From assembly GCA_029259535.1 (NCBI GenBank), contig JAPHEF010000007.1, positions 1 through 48,981 on the forward strand: a stretch of DNA of 48,981 bases, given 5' to 3'. Positions within the stretch are counted from its first letter, which is position 1, and each line of letters opens with the position of its first letter. Made by a program: the position numbers and the translations under genes. A model generated the notes under the pieces. It did not search any database. It saw nothing but the letters and a program-made list of their open reading frames with translations, and was not told the origin of the DNA. Shown piece by piece: positions 42,508 through 48,981 of the stretch. The DNA is from Alkanophaga liquidiphilum. Lineage in GTDB: Archaea; Halobacteriota; Syntropharchaeia; Alkanophagales; B39-G2.

Positions 42508-43557
42508 TTACTGCCTCTTCCCGTATTCCTCGACAGCACTCACGAAAATCTTTATCTTCTCGACAGGCGTCTCAATCCAGAAGTCGCAGCCCGGCGAGAC
42601 GATGTCTATGCCGTCCTCGATAGTTTTCTTCACGACCTTCTTTATCAGTTCGCCGCTCCCAGCGTGTATGACCTGCTTTGCGGGGACGTTTCCGATTATG
42701 GGGTATCCTTTCTTCACGGAGTCCGCCTTTTCCCGTGCGACGCTCACTTTCGTGCGCTCGTCGAAGGCGATGGCATCGGCGCCGACACGCACCATGTCTT
42801 CAATAATGAATTCGGTCCGGCCGCAGATGTTCAGGACAGTCTTGCTCTCCTTAATAGCGCCGATGAGCTCCTTGAGGTAAGGACCGACGAACTCACGCCA
42901 TGCGTCGGGCGAGACGTTATCCATGGAGCCGCCCATCTCGTGGAACGTGATGATGTCGGCACCCGCCTCCTCGTAAACTTTCGCAATTTCTATGAAACGA
43001 GGCGTCGCCACCTTCATGAACTCGTGAATCTTCTGCGGCTCGGTTCTCGTCCACATCATGAACTTGACTGTGTCCACGAGGTAGCTGCTGAGACTCGTGA
43101 ACGGCGGCACCATGAACACGTTCACAGGCACTTTGCTCCCAAACTCCTCCTTCAGCTTTTTTATCGCTTCTTCGACGACTGCCACTCGCTTCAGTCTTGG
43201 AAAGCCGTCAGGCACGAAGAACATAGAGGGGTCGTCGATTATGAACCGCTTGCTCATCGGCCACAGGAAACGCCCCTTCTTCGCAGCCCGCTCCTTGAAG
43301 TCGATAGGCGCCCCGAAGACCTCAGCCTCGATGGTCATGTCAAACGGAATGGACACGTTGTCCAAGCCGCAGAGTTTATGAGCAGCGGCGCCGAGCCGCA
43401 CCATCTTTTCAACATCCTTGTGCGCATCTGGGAAAAACGCATCCGTCGCCTCCATGAACTCCCTCGTCGCAGTCGAAACTGTGTTCACGCACGGTAGCCT
43501 GTCCACCTCGTCCTTACGACCCTCTAAAACCGCCATCACACGCTCGTAAGCGTTCAT
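42508..43557 (-). CDS. UroD-fold methyltransferase-like protein with altered zinc motif
   Basis: 349 residues, related to MtaA/MtbA. It opens with NAYERVMAVLEGRKDEVDRLPC and ends with IDIVSPGCDFWIETPVEKIKIFV. The zinc motif normally H-x-C-G reads LNICGRT, with Asn in place of the His, while both cysteines (NICG and PGCD) remain. It may bind metal differently, act on another thiol or methyl carrier, or have lost activity. It lies just upstream of the DUF89 gene on the same strand. No corrinoid protein is adjacent. The first codons follow AGAGAGGTGTTAAA, a fair ribosome-binding site. Confidence 0.82.
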   Translation of the reverse strand: MNAYERVMAVLEGRKDEVDRLPCVNTVSTATREFMEATDAFFPDAHKDVEKMVRLGAAAHKLCGLDNVSIPFDMTIEAEVFGAPIDFKERAAKKGRFLWPMSKRFIIDDPSMFFVPDGFPRLKRVAVVEEAIKKLKEEFGSKVPVNVFMVPPFTSLSSYLVDTVKFMMWTRTEPQKIHEFMKVATPRFIEIAKVYEEAGADIITFHEMGGSMDNVSPDAWREFVGPYLKELIGAIKESKTVLNICGRTEFIIEDMVRVGADAIAFDERTKVSVAREKADSVKKGYPIIGNVPAKQVIHAGSGELIKKVVKKTIEDGIDIVSPGCDFWIETPVEKIKIFVSAVEEYGKRQ

Positions 43558-43605
43558 TTTAACACCTCTCTCCCTTTTCCTCTAACCATTTTAAAAGCAT
43601 TGCGT

Positions 43606-43698
43606 TCAAGCCCAAGTGTTTGATATGAGGTGAAGAAGCCCAAATGCCAAACAAGCTAAAACGCCGAGCAGACTAAGGACAAAGCGGAACACTCTCAT
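43606..43698 (-). CDS. Possible 30-residue membrane microprotein
   Basis: ATG 43698 to TGA 43606 encodes MRVFRFVLSLLGVLACLAFG followed by LLHLISNTWA, a basic start and one continuous hydrophobic helix. It lies 48 bases ahead of the UroD-fold gene on the same strand. There is no clear ribosome-binding site. A chance hydrophobic frame cannot be excluded. Confidence 0.25.
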   Translation of the reverse strand: MRVFRFVLSLLGVLACLAFGLLHLISNTWA

Positions 43699-43816
43699 CA
43701 GCCACTAACGAAAAAAGAAAACGGGACAACTCGCTCAGTCTTGGCGTCTATCGGTGCAAACGAAAAGCAAAAGTTATTTATGCCGTTATGTTTGCAGTTA
43801 CATATCGGTGGTTAAA

Positions 43817-44866
43817 ATGCGTGTGGTTAAAATGCGTGTGCTCGTCGTCGCAGCGAGCGTGCTCGTCGTCGTTTCCGCATTGCTTGCAACGCATCTTTTA
43901 ATCTCAGAGAGGGCGGAGCTGCGAATCCTGCACGCGGGTAGTTTGACGGAGCCTTTAAAGATGGTGGAGGCGGAGTTCGAGCATTTGCATCCAGACGTGG
44001 ACGTGCGGCGGGAAGCGGCGGGCAGCGTGAAGACCGTGCGTAAAGTTACGGAGCTGGGGAAGGCGGCGGACGTCGTTGCAATCGCAGACTTCTCGCTCAT
44101 TCCGAAAATGATGTTTCCGGAGCATGCGGATTGGTGCGTGCAGTTTGCGTGCAACAAAATCGTGCTCGCCTACACTGAGCGTAGCAGATATGCAGGTGAG
44201 GTCAACGAGACGGACTGGTTTGAGGTCCTGAGGCGAGAGGATGTGCGTTTCGGATTCTCGAACCCCAACGACGACCCTTGCGGGTATCGAGCGGTGACGC
44301 TTATCCAGCTTGCTGAGCTCTACTACAACGACTCGCAAATCTTTGATGACCTCGTAGAGGCGAACACAGCGATTCGCAGCGTCGAAGGCGGTGAAGAGGA
44401 TGGAGATGGAAACTTCACGATTCTCGTGCCGAGGACCGAGGAGTTAAATCCGTCAGAGCGTGTTAGAGTGCCAAGTATGGAGATGGAGCTGATTTCCGCG
44501 CTCGAAACTGGCGATATCGATTATTATTTCATCTACAAGAGCGTGGCGGTGCAGAACCATCAGCGTTTTGTGGAATTGCCGCCGCAAATCGATTTAAGCG
44601 ACCCGCGTTATATGGGCATTTACAAGCGGGTGCGTGTAAGTCTCGCTTCAGGCGAGGAAGTTATCGGAAAGCCCATTATCTACGGCGTAACCGTGCCTAA
44701 GAACGCAGAGCATAAGACGTTGGCGTTGGAGTTCGTGAAGTTCTTGCTCAGCTCTGAAGGGCGTAAGATTTTCGAAGATGCGGGGCAACCGCCTTTAGTT
44801 CCGGCGGTGGGCATTGGAAACGTGCCTGAGGAGCTGGGAGCGCTTGTTGCAAAAATGGAGGTGTGA
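43817..44866 (+). CDS. wtpA: Tungstate/molybdate-binding protein
   Basis: 349 residues from ATG 43817, preceded by GGTGG at good spacing; ATG 43832 is possible. Signal/anchor helix VLVVAASVLVVVSALLATHLL, then the periplasmic-binding-protein fold starting ILHAGSLTEPLKMVE (oxyanion-binding serine), with NPNDDPCGYRA and a C-terminal FLLSSEGRKIFEDAGQPPLVP. It delivers tungstate or molybdate to WtpB. Tungsten or molybdenum is needed for formylmethanofuran dehydrogenase and aldehyde oxidoreductases. AAAGTTATTTATG at about 43771-43783 is the likely TATA region. First gene of wtpABC. Confidence 0.93.
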   Translation: MRVVKMRVLVVAASVLVVVSALLATHLLISERAELRILHAGSLTEPLKMVEAEFEHLHPDVDVRREAAGSVKTVRKVTELGKAADVVAIADFSLIPKMMFPEHADWCVQFACNKIVLAYTERSRYAGEVNETDWFEVLRREDVRFGFSNPNDDPCGYRAVTLIQLAELYYNDSQIFDDLVEANTAIRSVEGGEEDGDGNFTILVPRTEELNPSERVRVPSMEMELISALETGDIDYYFIYKSVAVQNHQRFVELPPQIDLSDPRYMGIYKRVRVSLASGEEVIGKPIIYGVTVPKNAEHKTLALEFVKFLLSSEGRKIFEDAGQPPLVPAVGIGNVPEELGALVAKMEV

Positions 44867-44871
44867 GAAGC

Positions 44872-45642
44872 TTGAGACGCCTCTTGCTCGTCTTTTCGGC
44901 ACTCGGCACGCTCCTCCTCGTTTTTATACTGCTACCGCTGCTCCACACGCTTGTCTCCGCGTTCCTCGACTGGGAAGTTCTTGAGGAAACCGCAAGAAGC
45001 TCGGCGTTCTGGCGAATTTTCGGGCTGACTGCATACGCTGCAGTCCTCGCAACTTTGACCGCGGCGGCGCTCGGCACGCCGCTCGCCTACGTGCTCGCGC
45101 GCAAGGATTTTTTTGGCAGGGAGTTCGTGGAGGGCATTGTGGACGTGCCGGTAGTCATCCCGCACATGGCAGCAGGCATCGCTCTCCTTTCAGTGCTTTC
45201 AAGGCAGGGCATCGCCGGAGCTCTTGGCTTGCAGCTCACAGAAACGTTTTTTGCGACGGTCGCCGCAATGCTCTTCGTGAGCGTGCCGTTTTACGTGGAT
45301 GTTGCCTTGGAAGGCTTCAGGAGCGTTGACGTTCGCCTCGAAAACGTCGCCCGCTCGCTCGGCGCTTCTGGCTTTGAGGCGTTTGTGAGGGTGACGCTGC
45401 CGCTCGCCGCCCGCCATTTACTCGCAGGTGCGGTTCTCTGCTGGGCTCGTGCGGTCAGCGAATTCGCAGCAATCATTGCCGTCGCTTACTATCCGATGGT
45501 CATCTCCACATACATCTGGGAAGTTTTCCTTTCAGAAGGCTACAGAGCTGCCCGCTCCGCAGTCGCTCTTGTCCTCATCCTCTCGCTGCTCGTCTTTGTT
45601 GCTCTTAGGGTCTTGACCAAACCGAGTCGGGGCAGGAGGTGA
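44872..45642 (+). CDS. wtpB: Tungstate/molybdate transporter permease
   Basis: 256 residues with six membrane helices and the inner-membrane-protein coupling loop EGFRSVDVRLENVARSLGASGFEAFVRVTLPLA, which docks on the ATPase. A TTG at 44872 lies nine bases after GGAGGT and is preferred to a GTG at 44863 that overlaps the wtpA stop. It forms the channel of the WtpABC importer. Its stop overlaps the ribosome-binding site of wtpC. Confidence 0.93.
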   Translation: MRRLLLVFSALGTLLLVFILLPLLHTLVSAFLDWEVLEETARSSAFWRIFGLTAYAAVLATLTAAALGTPLAYVLARKDFFGREFVEGIVDVPVVIPHMAAGIALLSVLSRQGIAGALGLQLTETFFATVAAMLFVSVPFYVDVALEGFRSVDVRLENVARSLGASGFEAFVRVTLPLAARHLLAGAVLCWARAVSEFAAIIAVAYYPMVISTYIWEVFLSEGYRAARSAVALVLILSLLVFVALRVLTKPSRGRR

Positions 45643-45646
45643 GAGA

Positions 45647-46708
45647 ACGCTCGAACTTCACAACGTCTCCAAGGACTTCAAGAACTTCAAGCTGCAAAAC
45701 ATCAACCTGAAGGTGGAGAGAGGCGAATACTTCGTCATCCTCGGACCGACGGGTGCCGGCAAAACTCTGCTGCTTGAGCTGATTGCTGGTTTTCACACTC
45801 CTGATGAGGGTAAAATTTTCATAGATGGTGCCGACGCCACGGAAATCCCGCCGGAGCGGCGGAACGTCGGCTTTGTCTATCAAGATTACGCGCTTTTCCC
45901 ACACCTCAGCGTCGAAGAGAACGTGCAGTTCGGACTTAAGCTACGAGGCATGCCGAGAGACGAGGCGGAAGCGAGAAGCGAGGAACTTATGGAGCTGCTT
46001 GGCATTTCGCGGCTCGCAAAAAGAAATCCAAAAACGCTCAGCGGCGGTGAGCAGCAGAAGGTTGCGCTCGCTCGTGCGTTAGCGATGCGTCCTCGCATAC
46101 TGCTCCTTGACGAGCCGTTGAGCGCTCTTGACATGCGGACACAGAACACGCTCAGAACGGAGCTGAAAAGGCTGCACAGGAGTCTCGGCATGACGACGCT
46201 GCATGTTACGCACAACCAGACCGAGGCGCTCGTGCTCGCAGACCGCATCGCCGTCCTCATGCAAGGTAGCATCGTCCAAGTCGGCACACCGCACGAAATT
46301 TTCAGAAAGCCGAAAAACGAAGCGGTTGCGGAGTTCGTCGGTGTGGAAAACGTCCTGAGCGGCAGGGTTGTTGAGAACGTCGGCGGTGTTGCGAGGGTGG
46401 CGGTTGGCGGCTTTGAGCTTCTTGCAGTCACGCACGTCAAAAGTGGAAATGTCAAAATCCTCATAAGACCCGAAGACATCGTGCTCTCGACGACGCCGTC
46501 AAAAAGTAGCGCTCGGAACTGCGTCGCCGGACGGATTACCGCCGTCACGGAACTTGGAGCGGTCTGCCGTGTTGAGCTTGATTGCGGGCTTGTTGCGCTC
46601 GTGACGAAGCAGGCTGCCGAAGAATTGCAGTTGAACGCTGCAAAGGAGGTATTTGCGACGTTCAAAGCGACCGCAGCACACGTTCTGCCGAGCGGAAACT
46701 TTTTTTAA
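45647..46708 (+). CDS. wtpC: Tungstate/molybdate transporter ATPase, with apparent ACG start
   Basis: ABC ATPase of about 353 residues: Walker A GPTGAGKTLLLE, Q-loop VGFVYQDYALF, signature LSGGEQQKVALARAL, Walker B ILLLDEPLSALD, H-loop LHVTHNQTEA, and a C-terminal TOBE-like domain. The protein family begins LELHNVSKDF, and this sequence is present, but no ATG, GTG or TTG precedes it in frame; the codon at the expected spot, six bases after GGAGGT, is ACG (45647-45649). The first standard start in frame, GTG 45713, would remove the first beta-strand and the aromatic nucleotide-stacking region. Either ACG initiates or the base is a sequence error or mutation. Confidence 0.92.
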   Translation, partial: TLELHNVSKDFKNFKLQNINLKVERGEYFVILGPTGAGKTLLLELIAGFHTPDEGKIFIDGADATEIPPERRNVGFVYQDYALFPHLSVEENVQFGLKLRGMPRDEAEARSEELMELLGISRLAKRNPKTLSGGEQQKVALARALAMRPRILLLDEPLSALDMRTQNTLRTELKRLHRSLGMTTLHVTHNQTEALVLADRIAVLMQGSIVQVGTPHEIFRKPKNEAVAEFVGVENVLSGRVVENVGGVARVAVGGFELLAVTHVKSGNVKILIRPEDIVLSTTPSKSSARNCVAGRITAVTELGAVCRVELDCGLVALVTKQAAEELQLNAAKEVFATFKATAAHVLPSGNFF

Positions 46709-46732
46709 ATGCTTGCCGAATTTAGTAGCGAT

Positions 46733-46846
46733 AGCCCGGTGGTGTAGAGAGGAAATGGGGCGAGTGGAGCGAGAAGCCCCGTCCCTATAAGTCAATCATG
46801 CGGGGCTCTGGACCCCGCGACCCAGGTTCGAATCCTGGCCGGGCTA
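46733..46846 (+). tRNA. tRNA-Gln (CUG) with a ~39-base insertion in the D-loop
   Basis: Acceptor AGCCCGG/CCGGGCT with discriminator A, anticodon stem CGGGG/CCCCG, loop CTCTGGA (anticodon 46808-46810), T-arm CCAGG-TTCGAAT-CCTGG. The D-arm is split: after GGTGTAGAGAGG comes an extra segment, about 46753-46791, that folds as GGGGC/GCCCC (46757-46761/46776-46780), then TCAATCATG resumes. Removal gives a normal D-loop with the GG pair. It is probably an archaeal intron at a non-canonical site. A TTTTTTTAAAT box at about 46700-46710 is placed to start transcription at the tRNA. Confidence 0.88.
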
Positions 46847-46975
46847 TTTTATTTTGATGCGTTTGCGTATTCCGTGCGTTATTGTTTTCTTCTTGCCGCT
46901 CGTTTGCCGCAAAAGCCCCTTGGCGACGCACGCAACAAATATAAAAAGCGAGCTCCCTTTTACCCTTGATGCCGC

Positions 46976-47536
46976 ATGGTGAGGACGAGCAGCACTGAGA
47001 TAAAAGAGCTTACGATAGCATGGCTTGCCATTTCATTTGCGTTTGCGGTAGGCTTCTTTGGCTTTACGTTTCAAGGGATGCTCATGTCGTTTTTTACCAT
47101 CGGGGCGGCGTTCGTCCTGCACGAGCTTGCGCATAAGCTCGTCGCGCAGAGCTACGGCTGCTGGGCGGAGTTCCGCATGGATGCTACCATGCTTATCTTC
47201 ATGATTATAATCGCCTTCATGGGAGTGGTCTTCGCAGCGCCCGGCGCTGTCATGATTTACGGCTTCGTGACCCGAGAGCAGAACGGGAAAATCTCGCTCG
47301 CAGGTCCGCTCACGAACGTTGCGCTCGCCGCTGCTTTCTTCCCTCTTGTCTTCCTCGGAGGCGTTCTCTACGAAATCGGCAAGCTCGGCGTCTGGATAAA
47401 TTCATGGATTGCTCTTTTCAACCTCATCCCCTTTGGACCCCTCGACGGCAGGAAAATACTTGCGTGGGATAAAGGCGTCTATCTAATAGCGCTGACCATC
47501 ACCGCATCCGTTTTCTTGCTCAGCATGCTGATATGA
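46976..47536 (+). CDS. Site-2-protease-type (M50) membrane metalloprotease
   Basis: 186 residues, four to five membrane helices. Zinc motif HELAHK near residue 50 and the third ligand region NLIPFGPLDGRKIL near residue 148. In between, FGFTRE-like SLAGPLTNVALA is the conserved inner turn. No PDZ or CBS domain is present; this is the minimal archaeal S2P form. Substrate unknown; S2P enzymes cleave membrane-embedded helices. It lies alone between tRNA-Gln and the CRISPR leader. Confidence 0.88.
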   Translation: MVRTSSTEIKELTIAWLAISFAFAVGFFGFTFQGMLMSFFTIGAAFVLHELAHKLVAQSYGCWAEFRMDATMLIFMIIIAFMGVVFAAPGAVMIYGFVTREQNGKISLAGPLTNVALAAAFFPLVFLGGVLYEIGKLGVWINSWIALFNLIPFGPLDGRKILAWDKGVYLIALTITASVFLLSMLI

Positions 47537-47753
47537 TTCTCTTATAAGGGCTGCTGCGTGCCCTTAGCGATTGACAGATGCCATGTTCAACCAAATAATG
47601 CCCTGTTGCGGACGGATAACGCAAGATTTTTATTGGCTGCTCACCCCAAATCCGGCTAAAATCCGAGCGGTTTGGCGCGCAGCCAACCGCATTCACGATG
47701 GGGAAAAGCGAAAATTATAAAAGTAATGGCAAAAAGAAGGATTCTTAGGTAGC
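47537..47753 (+). promoter_or_regulatory. CRISPR leader
   Basis: The 217 bases between the M50 gene and the first repeat have no gene. TTATAAAAG at 47715-47723 is the probable TATA box for the array transcript. An 8-base inverted repeat, TTGGCTGC 47633-47640 and GCAGCCAA 47679-47686, lies upstream and could guide spacer integration or bind a regulator. Repeat orientation (ending ATTGAAAC) agrees with the leader on this side. Confidence 0.65.
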
Positions 47754-48871
47754 GTTGCAGAAAAGTCCAAAAAAACAAGGATTGAAACTTGCAGAAATAG
47801 TGAATTGTGCTGACATGTCTGCCAAGTTGCAGAAAAGTCCAAAAAAACAAGGATTGAAACTGTTTACTTCCTTAACGACTCCCAGCATTTTTTCCAGTTG
47901 CAGAAAAGTCCAAAAAAACAAGGATTGAAACAAAACTTGCACCAGGCGCCACTTTATGAGCCCATAAGGGTTGCAGAAAAGTCCAAAAAAACAAGGATTG
48001 AAACATTCTTACACCCACTACTTGCGTAAGCTCCGTCAAGTTGCAGAAAAGTCCAAAAAAACAAGGATTGAAACACTCACGAGGCGGGCCCGGCGCCTGT
48101 TCCTCGACCGCAGGTTGCAGAAAAGTCCAAAAAAACAAGGATTGAAACATCAACAAGTCGTTTCCATGCCCACACAACCTCTTAGAGTTGCAGAGAAGTC
48201 CAAAAAAACAAGGATTGAAACATGAAATACTTGCCAGGCAGTAGATAGTAGATGTCCGTGTTGCAGAGAAGTCCAAAAAAACAAGGATTGAAACACGGCG
48301 GCGCCTACAGGTTCAGCACGACATACAAGGTTGCAGAGAAGTCCAAAAAAACAAGGATTGAAACTTTCAACGAGGTGCTAAGGAACATGAGAGCCTTATA
48401 CCGTTGCAGAAAAGTCCAAAAAAACAAGGATTGAAACCAACTTCTCTTCCATCTTTTCACCACCTCCTTTCCACGTTGCAGAGAAGTCCAAAAAAACAAG
48501 GATTGAAACCACCGCCATTAAGGGCTTACCCTGCGCCCATGAAAAAAGTTGCAGAAAAGTCCAAAAAACAAGGATTGAAACCCATAGCAATCGCTGAGCC
48601 GCCGAGTCGCATTATATCAAGTTGCAGAAAAGTCCAAAAAAACAAGGATTGAAACAGCTCCAGCCGCATCAGCACCACCCCGTCATTGGCAAGTTGCAGA
48701 AAAGTCCAAAAAACAAGGATTGAAACGCAGAAAACATAGGAACGTCCGTTGCTTTCCCTTTTCAAGTTGCAGAGAAGTCCAAAAAAACAAGGATTGAAAC
48801 ACGATCTTGACGAAGGCGTGCGAGCCAGCGTTGAGAGTTGCAGAAAAGTCCAAAAAAACAAGGATTGAAAC
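47754..48871 (+). CRISPR. CRISPR array, 16 repeats and 15 spacers
   Basis: Repeats are 35 bases, starting GTTGCAG and ending GGATTGAAAC, with a run of seven A in the middle. Repeat starts: 47754, 47826, 47897, 47970, 48040, 48114, 48187, 48260, 48330, 48403, 48475, 48548, 48621, 48693, 48766, 48837. Spacers are 35-39 bases. The ATTGAAAC end is the 5' handle typical of type I-A/I-B/III arrays. Repeats 7, 8, 9, 11 and 15 have G at position 9; repeats 12 and 14 lack one A (34 bases). The array ends after repeat 16, with no further repeat to the window edge. No cas genes are in the window. Confidence 0.98.
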
Positions 48872-48917
48872 TTGGGATTCCGGCCTCGGAGCGTCGCAAG
48901 CAAGTTAAGTAATGGTG

Positions 48918-48934
48918 CCGTTACCTGGTAACGG
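48918..48934. promoter_or_regulatory. Perfect hairpin four bases before the last gene
   Basis: CCGTTAC and GTAACGG pair perfectly around CTG, directly before the ATG at 48939. The G-run that could act as ribosome-binding site overlaps the 3' arm, so the stem could mask it; or the dyad may be a protein-binding site. Confidence 0.35.
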
Positions 48935-48938
48935 GGGC

Positions 48939-48981
48939 ATGATACTAAACCCGAGACCCAAGGAGCGGAGGGAGGACCTCT
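48939..48981 (+). CDS. Start of an archaeal AAA-type ATPase gene (cut by the window edge)
   Basis: ATG 48939 opens MILNPRPKERREDL to the last base. This matches the opening of the archaeal ATPase family (COG1672-type: M-I-x-x-P-x-P-K-x-R-R-E-D-L-F-D-R-E), P-loop ATPases common in archaeal genomes, often near mobile or defence loci. Only 14 residues are visible, so the P-loop itself is not seen. Confidence 0.55.
   Translation, partial: MILNPRPKERREDL

Noticed and set aside
42400..43497. 365-codon plus-strand frame inside the UroD-fold gene
   Set aside because: His/Arg-rich antisense shadow of a gene with clear family motifs.
43787..43804. Weak dyad TATGT...ACATA before wtpA as a molybdate/tungstate regulator site
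   Set aside because: Only five base pairs of symmetry, indistinguishable from chance near an AT-rich promoter.
47656..48903. Several minus- and plus-strand frames repeating FNPCFFGLFCN- or KSKKTRIET-like units
   Set aside because: They are translations of the CRISPR repeats; the periodicity is that of the array, not a repeat protein.

Overview
The window comes from an archaeon of the methane-metabolising Euryarchaeota. It encodes methenyl-tetrahydromethanopterin cyclohydrolase (mch), a CfbB-type amidase of coenzyme F430 synthesis, O-phosphoseryl-tRNA synthetase (sepS), a DmrX-type archaeoflavoprotein, archaeal metK, diphthine synthase, TYW3, SepF, NreA and WtpABC. It also has intron-bearing tRNAs and TATA-type, often leaderless, promoters. 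The mix of methanogenesis genes, PEF-CTERM beta-helix proteins and UroD-fold corrinoid:CoM methyltransferases fits a methanogen, ANME-1 or Syntrophoarchaeum-like lineage. That placement is an inference; no rRNA is present to confirm it.

Layout. 1-1.1 kb is the edge of an AT-rich restriction/modification locus: the tail of a DUF1524-like protein and a beta-class DNA methyltransferase. 1.1-1.84 kb has no convincing gene but holds a series of strong hairpins that look like a small structured RNA. 1.84-4.8 kb (minus) is a tight sepF-zpr1-metK-hisG operon. 5.0-6.8 kb has a secreted beta-helix protein and a sirtuin. 6.97-9.75 kb (minus) is a second AT-rich, probably transferred defence cassette: a DNA methyltransferase, a small zinc protein, an EVE-domain nuclease-like protein and a broken PD-(D/E)XK restriction endonuclease, preceded by two matching 21-bp palindromes spaced 32 bp apart.

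9.9-30 kb is mostly housekeeping: pfkB kinase, rimI-sepS, an FAD-dependent dehydrogenase, tRNA-Val, an FrhB-like/IorA pair, dmrX-tyw3 divergent from hisA, intron-bearing tRNA-Leu overlapping an Lrp regulator, GTP-type pckG, mevalonate kinase divergent from nreA, serA, a HEPN/small-protein pair, enolase and cfbB. 30-38.7 kb holds hemB, a 1035-aa single-chain restriction-modification enzyme with a small membrane protein overlapping its 3' end, panE-like, phoU, mch and an MtaA-like methyltransferase. 38.7-43.6 kb (minus) holds a PEF-CTERM beta-helix protein, dphB, a DUF89 phosphatase and a second UroD-fold protein. 43.8-46.7 kb is the tungstate/molybdate transporter wtpABC. Then come tRNA-Gln with an unusual D-loop insertion, an M50 peptidase, a 16-repeat CRISPR array without cas genes in the window, and the start of an archaeal ATPase gene.

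The genes link serine/phosphoserine and glycolytic carbon (serA, eno, pckG), tetrapyrrole and F430 synthesis (hemB, cfbB), C1 metabolism on tetrahydromethanopterin (mch, dmrX, MtaA-like) and tungsten supply. Three separate anti-mobile-element loci are scattered among them. The most unusual items are the 7-9.75 kb cassette with its twin palindromes and its gene broken by a 31-bp tandem duplication, the tRNA-Gln D-loop insertion, the IorA gene paired with an FrhB-like protein rather than IorB, and the apparent ACG start of wtpC.
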